A DNA stretch of 64,000 bases from Anthoceros angustus. Taxonomy: Eukaryota; Streptophyta; Anthocerotopsida; Anthocerotales; Anthocerotaceae. How positions within the stretch are numbered: position 1 is the first letter of the stretch; each line of letters opens with the position of its first letter. This document shows, piece after piece, positions 10,463 to 21,203 of the stretch. Both the position numbers and the translations under genes were made by a program. The notes beneath the pieces were generated by a model. The model searched no databases and was not told the DNA's origin. It saw only the letters and a program-made list of their open reading frames with translations. The stretch spans positions 434,001 through 498,000 of the forward strand of contig VJWM01000107.1 in NCBI GenBank assembly GCA_010909165.1. Reading direction: 5' to 3'.

Positions 10463-11327
10463 ATCTACAGAAAGAATAATACATACCATAATAATTATAA
10501 GTCTCTTACATATATACTCTTCTCCAACATCATCAGTTCACCAAACTTATTTGTTCATCATGCGCCACGAAAGAAAGCCAGAACCGATCCGACCTAGGCT
10601 GATTTATGTCCTTTACCCGGTCCTTGAATGGTGTGCCTGGTAGGTTTATCGACATAGGATTACAAGTAGCCTACTTTTAATTATTTTGACTTGGATGCAT
10701 TTTTCATCGGAAAAGAGAGCACGAACTCGCGCATGCTTGTGTCAGGGCAATGGCGATGTGGAGGGCAATCGATTCCTGATTTGGAAGCGTCAGTAATGTG
10801 CGGGTACAGGAAAGCGGTGACGCCGATGGCGCCAGCAAGAGATCTGGGATGGCAGCTGGTGCAGCAGTGGTGAGCTTCTGCGAAGTATCACCGACCCGAC
10901 ATGGTTCCAGATGTAAGCCGCTGGCCAGGAAGATGCGTATAACAGGGCCGGGGAGGCGGATAGCGAGGACAGGAAGGCCGGCGAGTCTTCGGGATGAAAA
11001 AGGTAGTAGATGAGCAACCAATGTGGCCGGTGTCGGAAGCAGCCTCATTGGTTTCCGTTTCTGCTCTGCTGTGTCAGGGGAGTGACGCATTTGATAGGCC
11101 CGTCAGCTGCAGAATGACGGTCGCTGTGGCGGACGTGCAACTGGAAAGCAGGTGCGTTGGTGGCACCGGCACCGGTACCCGCGCTGCCTGATACATTAAC
11201 TCGACTTCGCCTTGCTGATGCGGGGCGTGGCCCCCTCTGCAAGAATTCTGTTCAACATCAAGCCGGACATTCCTCTGGAGGCGGTGGTAGAGAGCCTCCA
11301 GTCGACCTGAAGCGCCTGACGTCTCTT
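10463..11327. other. Spacer conserved with unit 1, no gene recognised
   Basis: This corresponds to 4289-5040. Its GC-rich part (10730-11290) contains short frames, but they are not preserved in the other copy. It is likely DUF26 upstream sequence plus the 3' flank of the LpxB-like gene. Confidence 0.45.
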
Positions 11328-13813
11328 CTATGTCCCCGAGATCAGCTCTATCCAGAGATGCCGAGCTATCCTCCCAGCAGCCCCGCTTGATCCCATGCGT
11401 CGAAAGCCGTTTTCTCGTACCACCTCAAGCTCACTCGCTGCATGCATCATCCTGTGCAACCTGGCGGCGAGTTCTGTTGGATATGAGCACAGTATTATCT
11501 GCATGGCAACAACGCATATCAGAGCTCTGTGCCATCCACAAGCCTGCTGTCCCTCCCTTGCAACACATACCGATTTTCCCAAGAGTCGTGACTGTGCCTC
11601 TGCAAAGGCATAAGAGAACTGAGGGCCTTTGCCAGGGATGGTGAAGACAGGTCTCCCGAGCCCGACCTGCAACAGACAGTCCGCTTTTAAGATTACGATG
11701 TTGAAGGGAGATGAGCACACGAGTGAGGCAACATGTTCTTACCAGTTGCTCCGTGGCAGTTCCAGCCATGGCGATCCCAGCGTCTGACCAATGTGCACAA
11801 TCACTGAAACCTCCTCTCAGCAGAAACACCACAGCATTTCCTTTGGTGTAAGGAAGGATGGAGTCGGTCCTGTTTGCCGGCCAGGTGCGTGACATGCCTT
11901 CGCTGCTTCTTGCCCCTCGCAGCCAACCCCGGTCTGCAAGCGCCTTCACAAACTCTTGAGGTTCAAGAGAGGGCACGATAGGTGCCACAAAGTGGACACG
12001 ACCTGGTGCGAACTTTGTCACCACCGCATCCACTACTTCCAGCAAGACACGCCAGTTCGCATGCACCTGCACAACGTCAGGAGACTCAATATGGTTGACA
12101 TCACATCGTCATCGTTACAGGGAAAGACCTGCAACAGCTGGCTGGAGTATGATGCACAACCTCAGGTTCTCTGGAGCCAGGAAGAAGGGCAAGACGTCGG
12201 GCAGAATTGTCTTGGGAGAGAAAACTGAGAATCCCTGTTGGTTGTAGCCCATCCATCATGGGATTCCCCAAGGCTTGTACCTGCGTTCCACTAGATTAAC
12301 TGGGTGGAACCTGCAAGACAATACCATACTTCATACAGGAGACTTATGACATAATCTCATTTTCTTTACCTTCGCATGAGCAGGCACGGGAAGCTGTTGC
12401 CTCAAAAACTCGGCCGTGAGGCTGTCCCTTGGCACTACCAACCTGTAGATCAAATAACAAGCTTTCCTGAGAATTGTCTGATCCAAAGACAGACGAACGA
12501 AATCCTACACAATATTAATCACCAACTTGCTCATCGCCAGTGCAACGGCATTTTACCTACAATTGGCATCTGCCATCATGTGCCGCTCCCAAGGGAGGTA
12601 GATACTTCCTGGAAATATGACAGTTTCCACTGCACCCACGAGCAACACTGACACGGCCTAAGGCACCAAAAATTGACAACAAAACTTATTTATGACAGTG
12701 ATCACAAAAGTAGAACACACCACCTGTGGGCTTCAGTGCCTCCCCATCCTCGCGTCGTACATAAAACTCACTTTTTGCAGTTCCTATGAAAGCAAAGCCT
12801 TTGCACATCTTATGACTTTTTTGTCTTGACACAAGCCAAGCCAGTGCCAACGGGAAGACATCTCCAACTGCAATAAGGGCTCCATCTGAGTTCTTCTCCA
12901 CCCAATCCACAACTGTGCGCCACTTACCAGATACCACGCAGAACAACTACTTTCAGGAAGAAAACATTAAAAAGACCGAACCAAGACAGTGAAAGGAGCT
13001 CCCCCCTTCTTGACCTGCAATGACTGTCTTGAACAAATGAATGGGTGATACCTGCTGCAAAGTGAGTGAGAACAGCCCTGCTCGCAAGTCACCTATCAGC
13101 TGCAGAACATCCATATAGATAAAGCCTCCGCTAGGCATGTTCTTGGATGGCCCGATAGTGCTGAACCCACCGCGAATGTATGAGCTTCCCAGACCAACCA
13201 ATGGAAGGGCCTCAATCTCCAGTACTGCTCCTTGGGAAGCAGCTAGTGCCTGAAAACAAGGTTGAAGACGAGCTGAAAATAAGGACACAATACAAATGAC
13301 CCTCAGATACATGATTCTTTTACAGGGTCCTTTTCAGAAAGGTGGTTCAGATACATGATTCCTAGGGATTCATACAAATGACCCTCAGATACATGATTCT
13401 TTTACAGGGTCCTTTTCTGAAAGGTGGTTCTTTTACAGGGTCACTACCTGAAGCTCCTCAAGAACCCTCGTAGCAATAACATCTTCACCATGCCCGTTAC
13501 TCAGACACAGCACCTTTTTTAATGCCCTCTCTTTGCCATGCCCAACTGGCACTGCATCTGCATATTGCACTTGCTCAGGGGAGTCACGACCTCCTTCTAC
13601 ATATCCCCATTGTGCAGCTTTCAATTGTCCTTGTGGCATTGCGTTCCCATGCCAATGCTTAAAGCCTGACAAACTCCCCACTAAGGACAATGATGCGGAG
13701 TGATAACAGATCACGTTCGTTGCTGAACAGTGGTACACCAGGCTTGACAACACGGCTTCTTTTCCACAAGCTGCAGATATCCATGGTAAATTCACAACCG
13801 CAGATTCAAGCAT
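11328..13813 (-). CDS. Plastid LpxB-like glycosyltransferase-family protein (TIGR03492 type)
   Basis: This is a multi-exon gene resembling the cyanobacterial 'lipid-A-disaccharide synthase-related' family, whose reaction is not known. Exon 1 (13813-13448) gives a Ser/Ala-rich N-terminus that could be a plastid transit peptide, then the N-terminal hallmark SNGHGEDVIATRVLEEL. Exon 2 (about 13249-13052) has IGDLRAGLFSLTLQQ. Exon 3 (from 12922) has LIAVGDVFPLALAW and FIGTAKSEFYVR. Later exons give YLPWERHMMAD, VVPRDSLTAEFL, GNPMMDGL and LLPGSREPEV (about 12270-12120), then the Rossmann region to about 11740. The end has GRPVFTIPGKGPQFSYAFAE and GAAGRIARHLW. Exons 1 and 2 join in phase 0. Middle exon borders are approximate. 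It was probably gained from the plastid ancestor (inference). Confidence 0.75.
13292..13440. repeat. 82-bp tandem repeat in intron 1 of the LpxB-like gene
   Basis: The phrase ACAAATGACCCTCAGATACA starts at 13292 and again at 13374. It is followed by TTTTACAGGGTCC and GAAAGGTGGTTC in both copies. The repeat lies between exon 1 and exon 2 and has no counterpart in unit 1. Confidence 0.85.
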
Positions 13814-14036
13814 GGTTGCAACTCAATGAGGGCTGCTAGTAGCTTGGATCAGCTGGATGATGATGATCGATGCAGTCCATCAAACTTCAGAAAGTCATCC
13901 AACTTGGTGTACGTTGCTTCATCAGTGCTCATTTTGATACCTCGATCGCTCAAGATTGAACAAGCAAACTTTGTTCGTCCCAAGGCTGAAACAGAGCAAC
14001 CACCTTTCAGTCAACTGCTCCTGCCCCACAAAACAT

Positions 14037-15334
14037 TCAAATACTGATTTGAGCTCCTACACAAAAAAACTCACGCTTGACATTGCACTGGACGGAAAGC
14101 CATCTTCGAAGTAGATACAAATACCGTGTCCCACCAGCATGACTGTCTGAAACTACGAGGTGGCATTTCTTGGTTGGAGGCAACTTCTGACTGCACAGGC
14201 AAGATGTGGACCATCAAGCATAACGAAAAATCTGCGTATGCCAACAAGATAGAACAGCACTTGCAGTAGTGATCAACACCCTCTGTATACCAAGCACTGG
14301 CCGCAAAGTACCTGGCCACCTCACAACGCGGTTATGTCCGGGAAATAGAGAGAAATGGCAACTAAATCTACTCCAAACCGAGTATCTTACTTGGCATGAT
14401 CGATTGCATTACAGCACAGAGCTAAAATTTTAACCACCGCTGTCTCCTGGACTTTCTTTTGGTCGTACTTCCTGCAGACAGGTGTTCCATGTAAGGAACA
14501 GACTTGACAAACTTCAATCTAAACACCGATGCAACACCAACTTCACCCGTACTCATACACCTTTCCAGGACGAGGTCACAGAAATTGTCGATGATTACTG
14601 CCTGGGGCAGAGTGCTCTGCAGGTGAAATGCTGCGAAATACTTGCATAGCTCATCCTCGTCATCCACATATCTGCAAGTGAAGAACATTTTTCGATTTAA
14701 GCCACCACATACATTTTCAACATCAGAAGAGGCATAAACATCCAATCCTATCTTGGAGTGACTGATCACTTACTTGAAATGGATCCTCTCAAAAACATTA
14801 GACGTCGGGTCTACTCCCTGCAGCCGAGAAGTGTGTCTGATTGTCTCAATAACCTTAAGTTGGTGACTGGCCTAGTACTTCTATACTCATCGACTGATCA
14901 TGGAATGGAGCCCAAGAAATTGTAAAATTAAAGGGCAACATAACTGTGAAATTGAACCATGCAGCATGAATCACCCTCCACGTGTTTCAACACCAACATG
15001 ATACCTGGGAGACAACTGGCGGGTCAGACTCCAACTGCTTCCGATTGCAGATGAAAATCACAGTAGATGTCTTCTCCAAAGCAGTGTTGTAAGCAAACTG
15101 CAAAAGAAGGGACGTCTTGCCACTGCAATCGCATCCCATCCCCATCCAACACGCAACATTTCGTAAGCACAGCTCCTACGGCCGCAGAGAACTTAAAAGG
15201 CCATGTATGGACCGGCAGTACCAGCTAGCAGGTCCGGAAAGCAGTATCCGCTGGGGCACTTTCACCACTAAACCACCCCCTGCCGATCTCTGTTCAGAAG
15301 GAACAAAGAAGAAGCTCTCCAGGCAGATTGGCAT
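14037..15334 (-). CDS. SWSAP1-like RecA-fold ATPase (homologous recombination)
   Basis: Six exons join cleanly: 15334-15222, 15122-15005, 14853-14774, 14671-14561, 14471-14391 and 14190-14037. They sum to 657 bp, or 218 residues plus stop. The exon 1/2 join creates a Walker A motif, LLSGPAS+CGKTSLLLQFA. Exon 4 carries Walker B, LPQAVIIDNFCDLV. The end has TLAL-like VVKILALCCNAIDHA and a closing strand TRYLYLLRRWLS. Size and layout match SWSAP1, a partner of the SWIM-domain protein SWS1 that helps load RAD51 filaments. It is weakly conserved outside the ATPase motifs, so another small RecA/RAD51-like paralogue remains possible. All introns are GT-AG, 89-200 bp. Confidence 0.65.
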
Positions 15335-15519
15335 TACAATTCGGTTCGGACCTAATGGCACTTCAGCTCAGCTTGTTGGAACCCAGACCTGAATTCGTAC
15401 ACCTATGCATGAGGCGAAGCACATGCTTGCACATCGATACCCGGTGGTCGTTAATGCGTATTCACGTTCGCTATTGCGGGAACGAAGGCCACGTCATCAT
15501 CCCCAAGGATCCACCACGG

Positions 15520-15720
15520 ATGGGATGGACGGAAACCTACGACCAATGTGCGGCCCTTCCATGCTAGAAGAAGAAGTATTATAGTCTACTTGGACGGATG
15601 GGATGGACGGAAACCTAAGATCAATGTGCGGCCCTTCCATGCTAGAAGAAGAAGAAGAACGTATTATAGTCTACTTGGACGGAATTTTCCTGTCATGGTA
15701 CTTGTACTTAACAAGCTACT
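15520..15720. repeat. 78-bp two-copy repeat at the edge of the dispersed repeat
   Basis: ATGGGATGGACGGAAACCTA starts near 15520 and again near 15598. It is followed both times by GTGCGGCCCTTCCATGCTAG, a GAA run and TATTATAGTCTACTTGGACG. It is the outer part of the element amplified at 15720-16340. Confidence 0.8.
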
Positions 15721-16345
15721 TGCAAGGGCATCCACTCCCTTTCGACACCCCATCTAAGTATCGATCTAAGTTTCCACTCCCTTTAGGTTCCCTTTCGGCT
15801 CCTTTCAGCACCCCATCTAAGTATCGATCTAAGCTTCCACTTTCTTTAGGCACCCCATCTAAGTACCGATCTAAGCATCCACTCCCTTTAGGCACCCCAT
15901 ATAAGTACCGATCTAAGCGCAGGATGCTTAATAACGGCGTTCTTGGCACCCCATATAAGTACCGATTTAAGCGCAGGATGCTTAATAACGGCGTTCTTTA
16001 TATCCACTCCCTTTAGGCACCCCATATAAGTACCGATCTAAGCGCAGGATGCTTAATAACGGCGTTCTTGGCACCCCATATAAGTACCGATCTAAGCGCA
16101 GGATGCTTAATAACGGCGTTCTTTATATCCATTTGGCCTAATAAGTACCGATTTAAGCGCAGGATGCTTAATAACGGCGTTCTTTATATCCACTCCCTTT
16201 AGGCACCCCATATAAGTACCGATCTAAGCGCAGGATGCTTAATAACGGCGTTCTTGGCACCCCATATAAGTACCGATCTAAGCGCAGGATGCTTAATAAC
16301 GGCGTTCTTTATATCCATTTGGCCTAAGCCATTTGGACGTGTAAG
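15720..16345. repeat. Tandem array of a dispersed repeat
   Basis: The core GCGCAGGATGCTTAATAACG occurs seven times (about 15915, 15971, 16041, 16096, 16158, 16227, 16282). It is joined by CACCCCATATAAGTACCGAT spacers and alternating short and long linkers. The left part holds shorter, diverged CCCCATCTAAGTATCGATCT units. The same sequence occurs once, in reverse orientation, at 37790-37975 and at 60195-60375. This is therefore a local amplification of a mobile or dispersed repeat. It does not encode a protein I can defend. Confidence 0.85.
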
Positions 16346-16528
16346 TCACGTAATATTACAAATCCTATAGGAGAAACAGACAAAGGTGCGTGTTCATGGC
16401 TACACCATACTACAAGATGCCAATGGCGCTGCTTTCTTAGACGGAGACCTGCGAAGTACATATGGACCTTGCAGGAAAACCCGCACAAAACTTGTGGGTG
16501 ACGTGAAAGGAACTACCATTTACATACG

Positions 16529-17668
16529 TTAATCTGTTTTTACGGCTCGTTTTTTGGGGTCAATTTTCACATCTCGTCTCTTTTGATAGTTCTTGGAGAA
16601 GTTACCCATATGCCACCTCCAGGCAAGGACGGCGAGAGCGCTTCCCACAAGCGTGATGATGAGACCGGTGGGATCGTTGAGGTCGTGGGAGAATTCAATC
16701 TCCTGAATGGCAAACTCATCCCTGGACAATCCCCTGAACATATCGCCCGCGAAACTCTGCAGCAAGAAGGTGCGGCTATCGCGGATGGCCGCACTGGTGG
16801 TGAAGCTGGAGACATTGAGCTGAACCTGATCCACTACTGATGCAGAAGCCCAGTCCGTTTGGGTGGCAAGCAGCCACGCGGTTTCTCGGGACACCACAAC
16901 CAGAAGGCCGTCCTCCCGAAACCTCATACCGTCTCCGGCAGGCAGAGGCACGTCAGTAGGCAGCTTCGAGGTGTGCAGATCGCTGAGCTCCACTTTGAAG
17001 AGAGAGCCCGAATTGGACTGCACCACGACGAGAAAGCCGTGGTGATGGTAGGCGATGCCGTTGAGGCCCAAGGTTTCCACTGGCCCTTCCACAATGATAG
17101 GCTGTGAGGTGAAGACAGCTGGTCGGACGAACACGGAGGCCTTGGACTCCGTGTCCACCTTCCAGATGAAGTTGGCCCTGGTGTTGGTAATGTAGAGGTT
17201 GCCGTCGTCATCCACTGCCACATCGTTGGCCACAGATTCTTCCCCTTCCGCAATGCCCACCGTGTGCAGCAGGGCATAGACTGTCCGCTCCTTCGAGTCC
17301 AGATCGTAGGCTGCCACGGCGTGGAAGGGCGGCCTCTGCGGGTTCATGTTGTTCACCACAGCCACTACACGCTTCCGCTTGGAATCCACGTTCACTCCCA
17401 GCACAGCGAACTTGCCTGCGTAGTCCTCGTCGCACACAAATGTCTCGACATGGGAGGCGGCGTCCCCGGAGACGGCAGTGAGGCATCCCGTAGTTGTGGA
17501 CCCTAAGAGAAACCTGTTGTGCTCTACATCCCAGTCGAAGCTCTCGGGAAAGAGCTGCGGCGACGTGAAGCTGAGCACCGCCTTCACGTTGTTGCTGCCA
17601 CAAACTCCCCTGCACAAGAACAACGCCAAGCACAAGAGCAGCAAGCAGGAGAGCCTTCCCGCAGCCAT
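16529..17668 (-). CDS. SMP-30/gluconolactonase-like beta-propeller membrane protein
   Basis: This is a single exon. ATG 17668 sits in a good context (GCCATGGCT) and gives 379 residues. A signal peptide (LSCLLLLCLALFLCRGVCGS) is followed by a six-bladed propeller of the SMP-30/NHL type. Blade strands include FDWDVEHNRFLLGST, NDVAVDDDGNLYITNT, GLNGIAYHHHGFLVVV and GDGMRFREDGLLVVV. A hydrophobic helix near the C-terminus (LIITLVGSALAVLAW) and a Lys/Arg-rich tail (KNYQKRRDVK) suggest a type I membrane protein with the propeller in the lumen or outside. Plants have such proteins, often labelled Ca-dependent phosphotriesterase superfamily; the substrate is unknown. It is divergent from CDIN1, 293 bp away. 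Confidence 0.8.
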   Translation of the reverse strand: MAAGRLSCLLLLCLALFLCRGVCGSNNVKAVLSFTSPQLFPESFDWDVEHNRFLLGSTTTGCLTAVSGDAASHVETFVCDEDYAGKFAVLGVNVDSKRKRVVAVVNNMNPQRPPFHAVAAYDLDSKERTVYALLHTVGIAEGEESVANDVAVDDDGNLYITNTRANFIWKVDTESKASVFVRPAVFTSQPIIVEGPVETLGLNGIAYHHHGFLVVVQSNSGSLFKVELSDLHTSKLPTDVPLPAGDGMRFREDGLLVVVSRETAWLLATQTDWASASVVDQVQLNVSSFTTSAAIRDSRTFLLQSFAGDMFRGLSRDEFAIQEIEFSHDLNDPTGLIITLVGSALAVLAWRWHMGNFSKNYQKRRDVKIDPKKRAVKTD

Positions 17669-17961
17669 GGCGAGCAAACAACACAGTTCTCTCCGCTTCT
17701 CAACCTAAAGCGTCTTGCAGGCAGCTGCATTCCGGCTTCCGATCTGGTTTCTGCGCTATGTCGTTTCCTCCTTCCCGCCTCACTTTTAGGTTTCCTCGGA
17801 TACGCAGGACCGACGCCCGAGGCGCCGCGAAGTGATCTGAGCAAGCTGCAATGGACTAGGGCGAGGGTGTTAGGTTGCGAAGTCTGAAGGGAACTGGAAT
17901 CCGGCCGCGTGTCATGGTGACGGGATTCATTTGAACGCGGACGCCGCTTGTTATCGAGAGG
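17669..17961. promoter_or_regulatory. Short shared divergent promoter
   Basis: Only 293 bp separate the ATG of the minus-strand propeller gene from the ATG of the plus-strand CDIN1 gene. Both 5' untranslated regions and promoters must fit here. No clear TATA box was seen on either strand. Confidence 0.5.
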
Positions 17962-19115
17962 ATGAAGGCGGCAGTATATGAACAGCTGCGAGAGGCTCTG
18001 CTCCAGAAAGGCCCCCATGTGCTTGAAGCTGCTGGTAGGTCGTATCCGGATGTGGAGTTCGACACTGTTATGGCCATCTATGCCCAGGAGAACTCCCGTC
18101 GTCTGAGAACGCAGCACCACAAGTTCCGATCGGTTCAGAATGTCCAGCAGTACATTACCAGGTATGGTCCATAGCTTCTCCTTGCCTGCCGTTTAGCCAT
18201 GCTGTCTCGCCGTTTGTGGCGTAATTGCTGACGGTGTGTGCGCAGGTATGCGTCTGGTGAAGATATACTGGAGATATGTGAGGCCTATGACATGCCGCCT
18301 TGCGTGCTGGCGAGGATTTTGCTGGAGAACATGGTGGGCATGAGCAAGCAGCAGGTCAGTGCTTGCTTGAAGGATCCTACTCACCTACCAGAGTTGCAAG
18401 TTCCTGTCAAAGTTCATGGACAGCAAACGGCTCAGGTTTCCCTGGCTAGGCTGCGCAAGGACTTATACCGCTGCATTGACGCTGATTTTGTTAGCTCTCC
18501 TTCTGTTGAGATGATTCGACGAGTAACTGGACTGGAGTAAGTTTTGTGACGCTCGTGCTTGTGAGCCTGGTTCGGAAAGCTGCACATTGCCGCTGGGTTA
18601 GGAATGGCAGATGGCGGGCTCAGGGTTCTTTCTGACCAGTTGGTAGAGCTGACCTAGTTGTGGTGGTTTGCAGATACGAGACCCTCCTTTATGAACAGCT
18701 TCAAGGACTTGGTATCCCTTTCCAGTCAGAAGATGCGCTTCGAGTAGCTGGTTTCAGCAAGACGCCGGATGTGAAGCTGGAGGTCCCCATTGGCGTGAAT
18801 GGCCGCACTGTGAACTGGATTGACAGCAAGGCCTCCTTTGGGGATGAGTACAATCACAGGGGCCAGGGTATGGACCAATTCCAAAGGTATGCCTACTGCA
18901 ACGTCCTACTGTCCTTCCTACTGCAAAGCTGGCAGTGGCCTGACACCTTCTCGCTGTGCAGCTATGTGAACCGTTTTGGACCTGGGATGGTCATATACTG
19001 GTTCGGATTCATAGACGAACTTGATGATCACCGGGATATTCTTCTGATGGATCGTTTCCCCAAGGAAAGCGAGATCTTCTGCTTGCCGGCACTGCTTGTG
19101 CCACTCAGGCCGTAG
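17962..19115 (+). CDS. CDIN1: CDIN1-type nuclease (C15orf41 family)
   Basis: Four exons, 17962-18161, 18246-18536, 18674-18886 and 18962-19115, join in frame with GT-AG introns of 84, 137 and 75 bp. The first half is helical (FRSVQNVQQYITR; YASGEDILEICE). The second half is the predicted PD-(D/E)XK-like nuclease domain, with KTPDVKLEVPI, NWIDSKASFGDE and RFGPGMVIYWFGFIDEL. The D...D/E...K residues of the nuclease core are visible as PDV and IDSKASFGDE. In humans CDIN1 binds codanin-1 and is mutated in congenital dyserythropoietic anaemia type I. Its role in plants is not established. The conserved blocks leave little doubt about the family. Confidence 0.9.
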
Positions 19116-21203
19116 AAGGACCCTTACAGGATGTACGTACCTTTCACTACTCCTCTGCTCTTTCCTGCCCATTCTTTCATCACAGGTCGTCTAGTGGGAC
19201 TGCAGGGTGGCTCTGCCACACGCAGTCAGCCTGATGGTGGCGCTTGTCCTGTGTACATACGTAGGTTGCTGAATTTTCAACCAAGGTCTAAGTCTCGTAA
19301 GTGTACTACATCCTGCTCCCGCTTTCGAGTGTTTGACTGGACTACCGGCGACTCTCACGACCAACCAAGCACATCATGGTCTGTGCCCGTTCCCTGTACT
19401 CTGTGGCAGGAGGTCATGCAATTGTCATCCATCTCACGCCTCGCATCGCCAGATAGGACAGACCCAGGGCCATCGATTAAGTTGTGAGGGCTGAGAGCAA
19501 GATCAGGAATGTGCTTAAGCTGCCTGTCCTCTGCTTCATGGCCCTCACATGCGGCCCGTTACAGGCTTTCTGTCGTGCTGGGCTGCAGAGCTGTCGCCGT
19601 TCCAGAGACGAACGGCAGGCCCGCCGCATCACGGGCCGCATAGAATGCCGCCCCATACCCTGCAGCTGGTACGCGCCTTCTGCAGCCAAGCCTGGCGCGT
19701 GCCTGCTGCGAATAAGGCCGATAGCGTCTGATGAGGGTTGTAGATGTACACACATGCATACCAGCTTGCTGTCCGAAGCCTGACTTCCTGACGGTACCAT
19801 GCTGGACGGCATGTTAACAGGCAGCAGACTGGAGTTTTCAAGTCTTTCTCTTGCCATCCTTAGCGCAACGATGCGTCATTTCTTTCGTGCCAACTTGTTT
19901 TTCAAGTCATCAGTTGTACGTTGATGTCCTCCCGGCTGGAACTCAGTCCTGCTGTCTGTGGCAGCTACCAGCTTGCCGGGACCACAGCCCAGCATGATTA
20001 TCCGGCTGAGGGAGCGGTTTGGCGGGTTTCAGAGTTGGTGAACTGCTTATCTCGCGGATTTGGCGATCTTTCTCGGACTACCAAGCAGCCTGATCAAGCA
20101 CAACTGTGTAGCCAGCTGACAAAACTTCTCTCTCTCCGACCATGTGCCTAGTTGCATGATAGGAATCGTGCTCGTCTGCGCTTTATCCCCCCGCTCTTTC
20201 CGGCTGCCCCTCTCTGATTGTAACATTCTGCCACCCGAGATGAGGCTCGTCCTCTCCTCCTCCTCTTCCTGGCATTGCTGTCTTGCTTGCCCCAAGAATT
20301 CAAATGCTGGGCGGCTCCTCTGTCCACACTGCACAGCAGCGCCAGGCCGCTCGCACTAGCTGAGATACTCCTGGATTCATTGGCCGGCGGGAGCGAGCTA
20401 GGCCAGGTACAGCCCTTTCCGTCTGTTCCTCTTGTCTTTGCACCCGCCTCGTTGGCACTGGGTGGCAATTTCGCATCGTGATCCTCAAGCATTTTCCAAT
20501 TGTAGTGCTTGCTTTTGTGCGGTGTCATGTTTCTGCGATTCCGGATAGGAGGATGTGATCATCGGAGGTGGTCTGTGTGTCGAAAATTGTTGTGACTTCC
20601 CGCCCTCTCGAGCTAGAATAGACTCGAGATAGGAATGTTGTGAACAGCTACTGTCGTTGCTTTCTTTCTTTCATTCCTAGAGTACCTACGGCTCGGACAA
20701 GATGCGGCGGGCGTGATTGCTTTTAGTGGCACGCGCGAGTCCTGAGTCTCGCGCCTCGTGATTCTCGAGTAGTGAGCGAGTCGTGAGTCGTGAGTCGAGA
20801 GTCGAGAGTCGAGAGTCGAGAGGCGTGAGTTTTCTTTCAACTTAGGTCTTGTTTTTTTTGTTCCCATAATCCAGGAGCTGAGTTCCCTCCGGGTTGTTTG
20901 TACCATCGCTGATTGCAGCGTGGGTTTCTCCCGCGGTTTGTTGGAGGTCTGAGGAAACGGGGCTCGATTCGTTCCGGGGGTCGGTGCAGCTCAGCACTCT
21001 GATCTGCAGACAATTGCCTCGGGATCTGGGATTGGTTTGCACTTCAAAGAGCATGTCCTTCGTAGTTGCTCAGAGACTGAGATTTCTGCTTGGGGCAGTA
21101 GTATGTCAGGGTCGCGTTTTTGCCAGTGGTGTCGTAGTGTGACACTATTGCTGGGTTCCGACCTTCGATTGGGCAAGCTTCCCAGTGAGGCTGGGGGGAA
21201 GTG
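19116..21203. other. 2.1-kb intergenic stretch
   Basis: No convincing gene. Short frames at 19130-20500 have no recognisable domain. The last 600 bp is probably promoter and 5' leader of the DUF218 gene and includes a (GAGTCGA)n heptamer run at about 20776-20822. Confidence 0.45.
20776..20822. repeat. GAGTCGA/GTGAGTC heptamer run
   Basis: About six tandem 7-bp units drift from GTGAGTC to GAGTCGA, in the presumed 5' leader or promoter of the DUF218 gene. Confidence 0.8.

Larger units (their letters stand above)
6334..13963. repeat. Segmental duplication, unit 2
   Basis: This is the second copy of the tandem block. It begins CCTCTATTCTTGTCTGCCAA, in the middle of a BAHD exon, directly after the tail of unit 1. 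It ends with the same tail, CGCTCAAGATTGAAC (about 13950-13963). It carries the intact LRR and LpxB-like genes and a second DUF26 gene. It also holds extra sequence: an LRR fragment at 8760-9140 and an 82-bp repeat at 13292-13440. Confidence 0.85.

Noticed and set aside
15603-16016. 137-codon frame across the tandem array
   Set aside because: It is made of repeat units only (YRSKxPLPLGTPxK) and has no known domain.
15720-16345. CRISPR-like array
   Set aside because: Units lie in a plant nuclear context, spacers are not unique (linkers repeat), and single copies occur elsewhere in the window.
19116-20600. Several 60-126 codon frames between CDIN1 and the DUF218 gene
   Set aside because: No recognised motif, and both strands are open to a similar degree; likely chance frames.
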